DNA of 64,000 nucleotides. Origin: Macrococcus brunensis. GTDB taxonomy: Bacteria; Bacillota; Bacilli; Staphylococcales; Staphylococcaceae. Below, in pieces: positions 18,113 through 26,450 of this stretch (within the stretch, counting starts at the first letter, position 1; every line of letters starts with the position of its first letter). The stretch spans positions 124,001-188,000 of the forward strand of contig NZ_SCWA01000001.1 of assembly GCF_004359615.1 (NCBI RefSeq), given 5' to 3'. Below the pieces are notes generated by a model. The model worked only from the letters and a program-made list of their open reading frames with translations. It ran no database searches and was not told where the DNA came from. The position numbers and the translations under genes are program-made.

Positions 18113-18198
18113 GTGAATCCTCCTTTACTGTGATGGTTTAAGTGTAGAGGGTAAATCATCAAAGTGCAACAAATGCACTTTGTGCCCAGAATGGCATA

Positions 18199-18227
18199 TT
18201 GACAATTTAAGGAACACACTTTACACT
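18199..18227 (+). promoter_or_regulatory. Promoter of the RsgA-paralogue leader
   Basis: TTGACA, 17 bases, TACACT. Transcription should start near 18234, about 147 bases before the start codon, leaving a long structured leader. Confidence 0.65.
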
Positions 18228-18240
18228 TAAGAAAAAGAAA

Positions 18241-18371
18241 GGACGTGAGGTCTATGGTAACGATAAATATTTTTCTGTCACCGAAGCCATGGACCACGTG
18301 CGCCCTTTAACGGACGTTTTTTCAGTGTACCCATGGCTCAGCCATGGGTATTTTTTATTAACTGAAAAAGG
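18241..18371 (+). promoter_or_regulatory. Structured leader RNA with alternative helices (candidate riboswitch or attenuator)
   Basis: Four helices can be drawn. Helix A pairs 18249-18257 (GGTCTATGG) with 18287-18295 (CCATGGACC). Helix B pairs 18285-18292 (AGCCATGG) with 18331-18338 (CCATGGCT). Helix C is the terminator, 18329-18338 with 18340-18349, followed by TTTTTT. A and B exclude each other, and B and C exclude each other. Helix D pairs 18318-18326 (TTTTTCAGT) with 18361-18369 (ACTGAAAAA), enclosing the terminator and covering the ribosome-binding site. No known riboswitch consensus was recognised; a T-box signature is absent. Confidence 0.55.
18329..18356 (+). terminator. Terminator within the leader of the RsgA paralogue
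   Basis: ACCCATGGCT and AGCCATGGGT form a perfect 10-base inverted repeat with a one-base centre (loop opened to several bases in practice), followed by ATTTTTT. It lies before the gene, so it acts as an attenuator unless bypassed. Confidence 0.7.
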
Positions 18372-18380
18372 ATGAGACAA

Positions 18381-19436
18381 TTGACAACACTTACACAACT
18401 AGGCTTCACAGAGGAAGCACAAGGCCTGATCGGCCGTATATCAACACAAGCAAAAGGCATCTACCGAGCTGTTACTGAACAAGGAACGTATCTTGTTTCT
18501 TTGACCGGCAAGTATAAATATGAAGTGACGGATCTGGCAGCGATACCTGCTGTCGGGGATTTTGTTAAAATAGAATCTTTTCCGGGTGAAATGCGCGGTG
18601 TCATTACAGACCTCCTGCCGAGAAAGCAGGCTTTTATCAGACAGGCAGCAGGCACTGAGACTAAACCTCAAGTCATCTCTGCGAATGTTGACTATGCATT
18701 TCTGGCGATGAGCTGCAACGACAACTATAACCTTAACCGTATGGAGCGTTACCTGATTGCTGCGTGGGATTCAGGCGCAACGCCCATTATTCTGCTGACA
18801 AAAGCGGACCTCGTCAGCGAGCTTGATAAAGAAATTATGACAGCAGAACTATCTGGCATCGCGTTTGATGTGCCGATTTACTTCATGGATATGCATACGA
18901 ATGATCATATTGATGAACTACGTGCCCTCCTGCAAGACAATAAAACGGCAACCATACTCGGTTCAAGTGGTATCGGTAAATCAACACTGATCAATAAACT
19001 GATGGGTCAGGAAGTCATGGTCACACAAAGCATCCGTGAATCTGACAGTAAAGGGAAACATACAACAACCCACCGAGAACTCCTCCTGCTTCCTACTGGT
19101 GGCATCATCATCGATACACCAGGCATGCGTGAATTCCAGCTGTGGTCCACCGGCGCAAACGCGGGACTCACCGCTGAATTTGAAGACGTAGAAGATTTGA
19201 TTGCAAACTGCCGCTTCAATGACTGCAGCCACACTAATGAACCCGGCTGTGCTATCAATGCTGCACTGGAAGACGGTTCATTAAGTACAGAAAGATACCA
19301 AAGATATCAGAAATATCAGCGGGAACTCGCCTTCCAGGAACGACGCGGCAACGAAGCATTAGAACGTCAGGAACGCGACAAGTGGAAAAAGCTGACGCAA
19401 ATGGGCCGTCAGAACAGGATGAAAAAAGGAAGATAA
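18381..19436 (+). CDS. rsgA: RsgA-type ribosome small-subunit-dependent GTPase (paralogue)
   Basis: About 351 residues: an N-terminal OB-fold, a circularly permuted GTPase domain (ILLTKADL, then the P-loop GSSGIGKSTL near residue 194, then DTPGMREFQ), and a zinc knuckle C-x4-C-x-H-x5-C near residue 277. RsgA proteins aid late maturation of the 30S subunit. The N-terminus is longer and unlike the main staphylococcal RsgA, so this looks like the second, divergent form also seen in some bacilli. The start is TTG at 18381, with AAAGGA about 8 bases before; an ATG at 18372 abuts that motif and is less likely. Expression is probably set by the leader RNA. Confidence 0.92.
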   Translation: MTTLTQLGFTEEAQGLIGRISTQAKGIYRAVTEQGTYLVSLTGKYKYEVTDLAAIPAVGDFVKIESFPGEMRGVITDLLPRKQAFIRQAAGTETKPQVISANVDYAFLAMSCNDNYNLNRMERYLIAAWDSGATPIILLTKADLVSELDKEIMTAELSGIAFDVPIYFMDMHTNDHIDELRALLQDNKTATILGSSGIGKSTLINKLMGQEVMVTQSIRESDSKGKHTTTHRELLLLPTGGIIIDTPGMREFQLWSTGANAGLTAEFEDVEDLIANCRFNDCSHTNEPGCAINAALEDGSLSTERYQRYQKYQRELAFQERRGNEALERQERDKWKKLTQMGRQNRMKKGR

Positions 19437-19440
19437 CAAC

Positions 19441-19470
19441 AAAGGACCTTCACTGCTGTGAAGGTCCTTT
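19441..19470. terminator. Bidirectional terminator
   Basis: AAAGGACCTTCAC, loop TGCT, GTGAAGGTCCTTT. Confidence 0.85.
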
Positions 19471-19490
19471 AATTTTTAAGAAATATTCAT

Positions 19491-19979
19491 TTAAAGGTTA
19501 ATAAAAACATCTATGATGAACCATACAATCATCACTATCAGCATAATGAGTTTGGCAAACGTACTTGCGAGAAAGCCTAGTAATGAACCTAAACTTGCAT
19601 CCATTGCTTTCCTCATATCCTGTACCACCAAGAGCTCCACTATAAAAACAGCGATTAATGGAAACAGGATGATACCAAATGGCGGATAGACGAAGCTCCC
19701 GACTATCACACTGATAAGTGCGGTGATTTTACCAGCTTTACTGCCGCCGTAGCGTTTGACGAAATAACTGCCTGCGACGTAGTCACTGACGAGCATTAAA
19801 GCTGTAATGATGATCATGACAATCCAGAAGAACCAGGAGAGTGTTGTACTGTCTATAGCGAAATGATAGATCAGAAAACCAATCCACATCATGAGTACGC
19901 CTGGTATGATAGGTACGACTAAACTGACGAAAGCTAGTATAAATGAAACTATAACAAGTAACCAGAGCAAAGTGGTCAT
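19491..19979 (-). CDS. DUF456 membrane protein
   Basis: A 162-residue protein with about five membrane segments and the glycine/proline-rich phrases IPGVLMMW and YPPFGIILFPL typical of DUF456. The function of the family is unknown. Its ATG overlaps the TGA of the upstream MFS gene by 4 bases, so the two proteins are probably made together. Confidence 0.85.
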   Translation of the reverse strand: MTTLLWLLVIVSFILAFVSLVVPIIPGVLMMWIGFLIYHFAIDSTTLSWFFWIVMIIITALMLVSDYVAGSYFVKRYGGSKAGKITALISVIVGSFVYPPFGIILFPLIAVFIVELLVVQDMRKAMDASLGSLLGFLASTFAKLIMLIVMIVWFIIDVFINL

Positions 19980-21181
19980 TCTACTATGTCCTCCATTCTG
20001 ACGGGTTTTGTGAAGATGAGTAAGATAAAGGCAACAGCGATGAATGATGCAGAGACAAAAAACACGTTGCCGAGCCCGACGATATCACTCATGAAGCCGC
20101 CAAGTAAGTTTCCGACTAACTGACCGACAATCATTGCATTTGAAAACAGCGTTGAGGCATAACCCGGGAAATCCGGCAGTATATCCTGGAAATAACTGAT
20201 GCCGAGTCCTAATAAAATAGCTAGGAAGAATGCGAGTCCAACCTGGCCAATCAGCATGGCAATGACATTGTCAAAGACACCAATTGAGAAATAATAACCG
20301 CCGCCAAGAACAGCACCAATCATTAAAAGCGTTCGTGTTTCCATTTTGGCTGACATAATACCAAGGATAATCATGAAGGGTACTTCCAGACCGGCGCAGA
20401 GGCTGGCTAAATAGCCGACATTGCCTTCTTTAGCATGCAGATATTCTGTGACAAAGAGCGGCATATTCAGTGTATACATCCACTGTCCGACATGCAGAAA
20501 GACAAATGCCAGAAAGGGAATCAATAGATACTTATCGCGCAGTAAGTTCGGCGTGATGGGCTCAATATACCCTTCTTCTCGTATGATTTCTTTCTTTTCA
20601 ACATCCTTATAAAAGATGATAATCGTCAGTAATGCAGTTAAGTAGCAGAGTATCGTTCCACCGAAAAGGCCGGCATAGCCGAATTGTTTGAGAAGAACTG
20701 TTCCGACGAGCGGTCCGAACAGGAATCCGAAGCTGAACATTGAACGTAAGACTGTATTCGCAAAAGCCGCATGCTTGATAGATGCTGATTCATTGATGCT
20801 TTCTCGGGCAGAGGCATAAAGCTGCGGCATAGCCGGTGCGCCCATCCCTGCAAAAAAGACGTACATCATGATGAAGATAACAGGTGTCTGGACAAAGAAG
20901 TAACTGCTGAAGGCAATACAGGACATCGACAGACTAAAAAGAATCATATATTTGCGGTTAAAATTCGCTTTATCCGAAAAACGAGCAACGATGGTATTGA
21001 CAAGAAACCCTGCTAACGCGAAAAGCGCCATCATGATGCCATACATACCCCGGGTCATACCGAGTTCCTGTGTCGCGTAAAGAATGAAGAATGGAACAGT
21101 AATCGCGAGCGCCATCCCGAGCAGCATCATATCGAGCAGGAAGAGCTTGTAGTTTTTTATTTTCATTAAATCTCGGAACAT
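19976..21181 (-). CDS. MFS transporter, sugar-efflux (Set)-like
   Basis: A 401-residue, 12-helix major facilitator protein. A segment after helix 4, PQLYASARESINES, resembles the matching loop of the SetA-type sugar efflux proteins, and the general size fits. The substrate (sugars, drugs) is an inference only. It is followed, with a 4-base overlap, by the DUF456 gene. A MOSC gene is divergent upstream. Confidence 0.82.
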   Translation of the reverse strand: MFRDLMKIKNYKLFLLDMMLLGMALAITVPFFILYATQELGMTRGMYGIMMALFALAGFLVNTIVARFSDKANFNRKYMILFSLSMSCIAFSSYFFVQTPVIFIMMYVFFAGMGAPAMPQLYASARESINESASIKHAAFANTVLRSMFSFGFLFGPLVGTVLLKQFGYAGLFGGTILCYLTALLTIIIFYKDVEKKEIIREEGYIEPITPNLLRDKYLLIPFLAFVFLHVGQWMYTLNMPLFVTEYLHAKEGNVGYLASLCAGLEVPFMIILGIMSAKMETRTLLMIGAVLGGGYYFSIGVFDNVIAMLIGQVGLAFFLAILLGLGISYFQDILPDFPGYASTLFSNAMIVGQLVGNLLGGFMSDIVGLGNVFFVSASFIAVAFILLIFTKPVRMEDIVE

Positions 21182-21237
21182 TTTCTCACGTACTTTCTTA
21201 ATATATTGTATGATGGAATAAAACTTGAGGTGATCAG

Positions 21238-21882
21238 ATGAAGTATGAAGTCATTAAAATATGTACAGGTAAAGTTAAAAAGCTGATGCTCGGCGGTAAA
21301 CCTAAAAAGACTGCGGTCAACAAATATCCGATTACTGAACCGAATTATTTATCAAAGCTTGGCTTTGAAGGAGACGAGCATGAATATAAAGGTCATGGTG
21401 GGGTCAATAAAGCGGTCTGTCTTTATGACAAACTTGATTACGCGCTCTGGCAGGACTATATCACCGATATGCCGGACTATGCGATGTTCGGTGAGAATAT
21501 TACGACAGTTGGTCTGACAAAAGATAAGATTGCGATTGGCGATACATTCAGACTCGGTGACGCGGTCATTCAAGTATCAGAAGGCCGTGGCCCGTGTAAT
21601 ACCATCGCTAAGAAGTACGAAGTGCCGACTCTTGTCAAAATGATGAGCGCGGCCCATGCGACCGGCTGCTATTTCCGTGTGCTTGAAGAAGGATACGTGC
21701 AGCCTGACAGTCAGCTTGAACTATTAGAGCGAGACCCTGAACAATTTACGCTGGATGAGTTCAATGCACTCCTTTACACAGATAAGAAAAACGTCAATCT
21801 TCTCAAGAAAGCTGTCAGTGTGAAGGCACTGAGCGAAGATCAACGTCAGACATTCATGCAGCGCCTAGAGCGTAATCAGTAG
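21238..21882 (+). CDS. MOSC-domain protein (YiiM-like)
   Basis: A 214-residue protein with a MOSC domain: KAVCLYDKLDY, GENITTVGL and the conserved cysteine in SEGRGPCNTIAKK, which binds sulfur or molybdenum cofactor in this superfamily. YiiM reduces N-hydroxylated base analogues such as 6-N-hydroxylaminopurine with molybdenum cofactor; this role is likely by family but not proven. GAGGTGATC precedes the ATG. The 3' end overlaps the convergent PP2C gene by 18 bases. Confidence 0.88.
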   Translation: MKYEVIKICTGKVKKLMLGGKPKKTAVNKYPITEPNYLSKLGFEGDEHEYKGHGGVNKAVCLYDKLDYALWQDYITDMPDYAMFGENITTVGLTKDKIAIGDTFRLGDAVIQVSEGRGPCNTIAKKYEVPTLVKMMSAAHATGCYFRVLEEGYVQPDSQLELLERDPEQFTLDEFNALLYTDKKNVNLLKKAVSVKALSEDQRQTFMQRLERNQ

Positions 21883-22662
21883 CGCTGCCTTATCATCATG
21901 TACTTTATAACGGGGATAGAGGCGTTTGTCTTTATCCTCTATTTCATATAGCATCATGTTGCGGAGAAACTGGTCTAAATCCCGGATTCCTTCTCTGACG
22001 AACTGTTCAAGTCCGACACCTTTAATATCGTAAAAACCATCAGTTGTCAGCAAGATGTGTGTCAGACATTCATAGCTCAGTGTCCCATGGTTATACGCTT
22101 CATTAAACAACAGGTCTCCGTTCATGACGCTATAACCAAACGGCTGGTTCGCCATCTTCTTTGCCTGATCCATCGCTTCAATCATTTCTTTAGGTCTGTC
22201 TTTCATGTTCGGGTACTTTTTCATCCATTCTGCCATTCTATCGCTTTCTTCTTTCTTACCGTAGCGTGGCACTACTTGTATCACTTCATCACCTATCGCA
22301 TAGAGCACACAGTCTGCTGAACTCGTCCATTCGATATGGTCAGACAGCAGCTTAACAGCAGCATGACAGCACTGAAAGCGGTCTTTAGGATGATTGATTT
22401 CAAGTTCCATAGCCGTCATATCTGTTTGAATCGCCTGGTTGGCTGTTTCAGTGATGTCATTTAAGGATGCGTCACTTTCTGCCTGTTCAAAAGCTGCTTT
22501 TACTGCATCTGCCGCGCGTTTACCCGGGGTCACCCCTGCAAACATCCGGCCAGACAGTGAAGTCACTCCGTCTATTACACCGTACACTCGCGCCTGATCG
22601 TTAATAATAAGTGCATCTTCATTCATCAGACCTTCACCTTGCTGAATAACCGAGACAATCAT
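21865..22662 (-). CDS. PP2C-type protein phosphatase-like protein
   Basis: A 265-residue protein with the PP2C pattern in order: MNEDALII near the N-terminus, YGVIDGVTS (metal-binding Asp), LLTTDGFYD in the C-terminal half, and HDDKAALLI at the end. The usual GG of DGVGG is replaced by TS, so it is a divergent member. It is the last gene of a tight operon after the alarmone synthetase (11-base gap), LysR and TatD genes. GGGAG precedes the ATG at 7 bases. Confidence 0.78.
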   Translation of the reverse strand: MIVSVIQQGEGLMNEDALIINDQARVYGVIDGVTSLSGRMFAGVTPGKRAADAVKAAFEQAESDASLNDITETANQAIQTDMTAMELEINHPKDRFQCCHAAVKLLSDHIEWTSSADCVLYAIGDEVIQVVPRYGKKEESDRMAEWMKKYPNMKDRPKEMIEAMDQAKKMANQPFGYSVMNGDLLFNEAYNHGTLSYECLTHILLTTDGFYDIKGVGLEQFVREGIRDLDQFLRNMMLYEIEDKDKRLYPRYKVHDDKAALLITL

Positions 22663-22673
22663 GCTGACACTCC

Positions 22674-23330
22674 CTAATCAATCAGAATGGTATTACGGAC
22701 TTTCGTCATTTTTTCATCTAACTGGCTTGATGCCTGTGCCACTTCAAACAACTCGTCTTTCATTTCCTGACTGAGTTCTTTTGTATTGTATTTATACTGC
22801 AGTTTATGTTCTGTAGAAGCAAAGAAATCCATGGCAAGTGTCCGTATCTGTATTTCTGCCGGCACCCATCTGATACCTTCAGAGAGAATCAGCTCTGTTT
22901 CGACGATGAGATGCAGACTTTTATAGCCGCTTGGTTTCGGATTTTTTATGTAATCTTTCACTCTTTTTATTTTAAGGTCATTGCGGCCTTTTAACAACTC
23001 ATATATCTTATAAACATCATCTTCAAAACTCGTAACAATCCTCAGCCCGACAATATCAAAAATATTGTCACGAATCCCTTCAATTGTGAACGGCACACCT
23101 TTTCGTTCAATCTTTTTATGAAGTGACTGCGGCGTCTTCATCCGCGTCTTAATATGTTCAAAAGGTGAGTACTCGTAACGCGTCTGCCATTCCAGTTCTA
23201 TTATTTCGATATCACTCTGCAGTTCAAGGAGCGCCATTTCATATAGTTTGATAAAATCATTGAATTCCTCAATAATCTGTCTGTAATCTTCACGTGCACC
23301 GAAGCTGTTAAATATCGTTCTTAAATCCAT
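22674..23330 (-). CDS. relP: Small alarmone synthetase (RelP-type GTP pyrophosphokinase)
   Basis: A 218-residue single-domain (p)ppGpp synthetase. Synthetase motifs in order: HIKTRMKTPQS, FDIVGLRIV, DYIKNPKPSGYKSLH and EIQIRTLAMDF. The phrases FIKLYEMALLEL and FEDDVYKI match S. aureus RelP better than RelQ. No hydrolase, TGS or ACT domain is present. RelP makes alarmone from GTP or GDP and ATP under cell-wall stress in S. aureus. It lies between a LysR gene and a PP2C-like phosphatase gene with 11-base gaps, which is a context worth noting. Confidence 0.92.
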   Translation of the reverse strand: MDLRTIFNSFGAREDYRQIIEEFNDFIKLYEMALLELQSDIEIIELEWQTRYEYSPFEHIKTRMKTPQSLHKKIERKGVPFTIEGIRDNIFDIVGLRIVTSFEDDVYKIYELLKGRNDLKIKRVKDYIKNPKPSGYKSLHLIVETELILSEGIRWVPAEIQIRTLAMDFFASTEHKLQYKYNTKELSQEMKDELFEVAQASSQLDEKMTKVRNTILID

Positions 23331-23341
23331 TTCGTCACCTT

Positions 23342-24193
23342 CTACTGATATTGTCTCATCAAGCTGATGAACGCTTCCACTTGTGGAAGACTTAATATAT
23401 CATGGTCATAACTCATGTAAGTCTTACGTGTCATATGCGCCTGTCCTGCATCCAGCAGTTCAACAGCAAATAATTCCTGGTCGATATCTCCAATGACGAT
23501 TTCCGGCAGAACTGTCATACCGACGCCACTGAGCAGCAGTTCTTTACATGTCGCAATCTGATCAGTACGTATTTGCGGTGCATATACCTGCCCAAACTGT
23601 TCTGTATACCATTCTTCAATTTCTTTGAGATAAGCAGCATCCGCCTGAAACTCTATAACCGGCAGCTGGTCCAGCTGATGCTGTTTCGCTTTAGGATAGA
23701 TAAAATAATGCTTGTCTTCTAAAAAGAGCTCATTGGTCACATTCATTATTTCTGTACCGCGGATAATCGCCACATGGAAATCACGATGGTGCGCTGAAAT
23801 CTGTGCACTTGAACCGACCTGGAGCTGAATTTTTACTTGCGGATAAAGCTCGACGTAACGCCCCAGTACTTTAGGTAGAATCGTCTGCCCGATCAGTGAA
23901 GATGCACCGATTGATAATTTACCGTTGATGACTCCTTCTGACGAGTGAATCAGTTCTTTTAGCGTTTCTTCTTCCTTCAGCATCTTACGCGCATGCTGAA
24001 TGATACTTTCTCCGTGTGTCGTAACGATCAATTTTTTTTTCGTGCGAATGAAAATGGGCGTCCCCCACTCCTGTTCAATCGATTTCAGACGCTGACTGAC
24101 AGCAGGCTGTGAGATATAAAGAAGTGCTGCCGCTTTTCTAAGCGTCTCCGCATCAGCTAGTGTTACAATCAATCGATAGTCATCTACTTTCAT
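23342..24193 (-). CDS. LysR-family transcriptional regulator
   Basis: About 284 residues: an N-terminal winged helix (TLRKAAALLYISQPAVSQRLKS) and a C-terminal periplasmic-binding-like effector domain. The start is set by GGAGG before ATG 24196/24193; the longer frame from 24253 has none. Its 5' end overlaps the TatD gene by 14 bases, and it is followed closely by the alarmone synthetase gene, so it sits inside an operon rather than divergent from its target, which is unusual for LysR proteins. Confidence 0.9.
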   Translation of the reverse strand: MKVDDYRLIVTLADAETLRKAAALLYISQPAVSQRLKSIEQEWGTPIFIRTKKKLIVTTHGESIIQHARKMLKEEETLKELIHSSEGVINGKLSIGASSLIGQTILPKVLGRYVELYPQVKIQLQVGSSAQISAHHRDFHVAIIRGTEIMNVTNELFLEDKHYFIYPKAKQHQLDQLPVIEFQADAAYLKEIEEWYTEQFGQVYAPQIRTDQIATCKELLLSGVGMTVLPEIVIGDIDQELFAVELLDAGQAHMTRKTYMSYDHDILSLPQVEAFISLMRQYQ

Positions 24194-24938
24194 CATGCGC
24201 CTCCAAATGATAGAATGACCGCGTATTATGTCCCATTTGAATACTAACCTCATTACGCGTCATCTGTTTAATTACTGCAATCTCACCTATTATAGCAGAT
24301 AGTTGGTTCTGAATGTCGCACTTGTCAAATCCTGTATGCGGCCATGGTCCGTCCGTCTCTATCATCAGCTGGTTAAGTGGCGTCAGCTCTACTACTCGTC
24401 TTGTCTTCGCATTCCAAAGAACGTCTGGTGTGACACTGATAAAATGACCCGCTTCGATGACTTCATGGATTAATTCATCTTTCGCCTTGAACCAGTGAAA
24501 GTGCCCTCTGACGTTGTACTTACTAAGCAGCTGGAGTGCGATAGCGGCGTCTGCATATACTGCATGTAGTACGACCGGCAGTTTCAGTTCACTTGCAAGA
24601 TGAATCAGCGTTTCAAGGATATGAATGTATGCGGCCTCGTCTTCTACTTTTCCTTCTCTTCTCAAATATTGCGGCAGTCCTATTTCACCGATAGCACAGA
24701 GCTCAGTCTGGTTCTGACGTATCCAGTCGACGAGTTTAATGAGTTCTGATTCTTTCAGCACGGCCTGCTCGGGATGAAAGCCTGCAGCGATATTGATATC
24801 ATACTGTCTTTTTAAGTCGAGCAATCTTTTACTGCTGTCTAAATCTGTGGCGACAGCAATGACTCCCTCTATTTGAGAGAGCATAATATTCATTTCATCC
24901 TCATGATATTGATCTAAATGTATATGACTGTCGTACAT
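24180..24938 (-). CDS. TatD-family metal-dependent hydrolase
   Basis: A 252-residue TIM-barrel hydrolase with DSHIHLDQY at the start, GEIGLPQ, VVLHAVYAD, HFHWFKAK and the closing IETDGPW motif: the metal-binding set of TatD nucleases. Family members are 3'-5' exonucleases or D-amino-acid-related hydrolases. AGAGGT precedes the ATG. It opens the TatD-LysR-RelP-PP2C operon. Confidence 0.9.
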   Translation of the reverse strand: MYDSHIHLDQYHEDEMNIMLSQIEGVIAVATDLDSSKRLLDLKRQYDINIAAGFHPEQAVLKESELIKLVDWIRQNQTELCAIGEIGLPQYLRREGKVEDEAAYIHILETLIHLASELKLPVVLHAVYADAAIALQLLSKYNVRGHFHWFKAKDELIHEVIEAGHFISVTPDVLWNAKTRRVVELTPLNQLMIETDGPWPHTGFDKCDIQNQLSAIIGEIAVIKQMTRNEVSIQMGHNTRSFYHLEAHDESR

Positions 24939-25023
24939 GTCATACCTCTTTTCTCTAGTTTACATGTATATTGTGACGGTCTTACCGATAAATCTCAACT
25001 ATCTGTGATAAATTGTACGCCAT

Positions 25024-25049
25024 GTTTTACCAGTCTTTATAAAAGGTAT
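25024..25049 (+). promoter_or_regulatory. Sigma-B-like promoter of the SDR gene
   Basis: GTTTTA, 14 bases, AGGTAT: one mismatch in each box to GTTTAA-N12-15-GGGTAT. The downstream gene is of a type known as sigma-B dependent in Bacillus (Gsp39). Confidence 0.55.
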
Positions 25050-25081
25050 AACTAAACAACACAAATTTAGGAGGCTCACTC

Positions 25082-25951
25082 ATGGATAAATTTGAAAAGA
25101 TCGATAAAGAAATTGAAGGTTATACGCAGGAAGGTCAGCCAGGTCGCGAACATGAAATGAATCCAAAACCAATCGCTGAAGATGAAGATTATCAGCCAGG
25201 CGGCAAACTGAAAGGTAAAGTCGCTTTAATTACAGGCGGTGATTCAGGTATTGGTCGTGCAGTTGCCATTCTTTATGCGAAAGAAGGTGCTGATGTTGCG
25301 ATTGGTTATTATGACGAAAAACAGGATGCAGATGATACTGTGAAACGTCTGGAAGAATTAGGCGCTAAAGCAAAAGCCTATCCATTTGATTTAAAAGATG
25401 TAGAACAATGTAAGAAACTTGCATCTGACGTAATCACAGATTTCGGTAATATCAACGTTCTAGTTAATAACGGCGGCGTTCAGTACCCTCAGGAAGACTT
25501 CCTGGATATTACACCTGAACAGATCCACGAGACATTTGCGACGAACATCTTCGGCATGATGTATTTAACTCAAGCTGTTCTCCCTCATATGTCTAAAGGT
25601 GATTCAATCATCAATACAAGCAGTGTCACAGCTTATCGTGGTTCTGAAACATTGATTGATTACTCAGCGACTAAAGGTGCGATTACAGCCTTTACACGTT
25701 CACTATCTCAACAGCTGGCACCGAAAGGTATCCGCGTTAACAGCGTAGCGCCAGGACCTATTTATACACCGCTTATTCCAGCAACTTTCCCTGCTGAAAA
25801 AGTAGAAAAACATGGTCAGGAAACTGCAATGGAACGCCGTGGTCAACCGAGTGAGAATGCACCCGCTTACGTGTTCCTTGCTTCACAGGATTCAACTTAT
25901 ATTACAGGTCAGGCTATCCATATCAATGGTGGCGACTTTATCACAAGCTAA
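25082..25951 (+). CDS. SDR-family oxidoreductase, general stress protein 39-like
   Basis: A 289-residue short-chain dehydrogenase. A 40-residue N-terminal tail (EGQPGREHEMNPKP) precedes the Rossmann domain with TGGDSGIGRAVA and a catalytic Tyr in the YSATKGA motif. It matches the YhxD/YdaD (Gsp39) and YghA group of NADP-dependent dehydrogenases, whose substrate is not firmly known. AGGAGG precedes the ATG. A sigma-B-like promoter upstream fits a general-stress role. Confidence 0.93.
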   Translation: MDKFEKIDKEIEGYTQEGQPGREHEMNPKPIAEDEDYQPGGKLKGKVALITGGDSGIGRAVAILYAKEGADVAIGYYDEKQDADDTVKRLEELGAKAKAYPFDLKDVEQCKKLASDVITDFGNINVLVNNGGVQYPQEDFLDITPEQIHETFATNIFGMMYLTQAVLPHMSKGDSIINTSSVTAYRGSETLIDYSATKGAITAFTRSLSQQLAPKGIRVNSVAPGPIYTPLIPATFPAEKVEKHGQETAMERRGQPSENAPAYVFLASQDSTYITGQAIHINGGDFITS

Positions 25952-25956
25952 TGACT

Positions 25957-25979
25957 AAAGCCTCTTTTATAGAGGCTTT
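25957..25979 (+). terminator. Terminator of the SDR gene
   Basis: AAAGCCTC, short loop, GAGGCTTT followed by a T-run. Confidence 0.85.
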
Positions 25980-26043
25980 TTTTAGTGCGTAGAATGAGAA
26001 GTTGTTATACGATAAACTTATTATCTGCGAAAAGAGTGATGTC

Positions 26044-26427
26044 ATGAAACGTTTAAAACAATGGGCAAAACAAATGAAACAGCAGCTGACAGTTCTTTAT
26101 TTTGCTGCACAGCACCCCGATATGCCACTGATGACTAAGCTATTTGCTGTCTTCATTGTCAGTTATGCCCTCAGTCCCATTGACCTGATTCCTGACTTCA
26201 TTCCTGTTTTAGGCATTCTCGATGACTTAATTCTGTTACCGCTCGGCATATACCTGTGCTATAAAATGATACCTGAACAGGTACTGATTGAAGCTAAAAA
26301 ACAAGCCGAGACAGAGCAAATTGACAAAAAACATACGTCATTCATTGTTGTTTTGATTGTACTATTCTGGATTGCCATTTTATGGACTGTTATTCAATAT
26401 TTACTTCCTTATATCATTAAAAAATAG
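26044..26427 (+). CDS. DUF1232 (YkvA-type) membrane protein
   Basis: About 127 residues. The YkvA signature YALSPIDLIPDFIPVLG and DDLILLPLG is in the middle, with a last membrane helix near the C-terminus. Function unknown. An in-frame TTG at 26002 exists, but the ATG at 26044 with a weak GAGTGAT motif is preferred because it starts a normal amphipathic N-terminus. Converges on the DUF402 gene. Confidence 0.85.
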   Translation: MKRLKQWAKQMKQQLTVLYFAAQHPDMPLMTKLFAVFIVSYALSPIDLIPDFIPVLGILDDLILLPLGIYLCYKMIPEQVLIEAKKQAETEQIDKKHTSFIVVLIVLFWIAILWTVIQYLLPYIIKK

Positions 26428-26450
26428 CCTCTACAATGTAGGGGCTATTT
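26422..26450. terminator. Bidirectional terminator
   Basis: AAATAGCCTCTAC, loop AAT, GTAGGGGCTATTT (one G-U pair), spanning the ends of two convergent genes. Confidence 0.85.

Noticed and set aside
18136-18154. GTTTAA and GGGTAA on the + strand between the DinB gene and the leader RNA, resembling sigma-B
   Set aside because: The gap between boxes is only 7 bases, too short for sigma-B promoters.
18372-18380. ATG at 18372 as start of the RsgA paralogue
   Set aside because: It directly follows the AAGG ribosome-binding motif; the TTG at 18381 has proper spacing.
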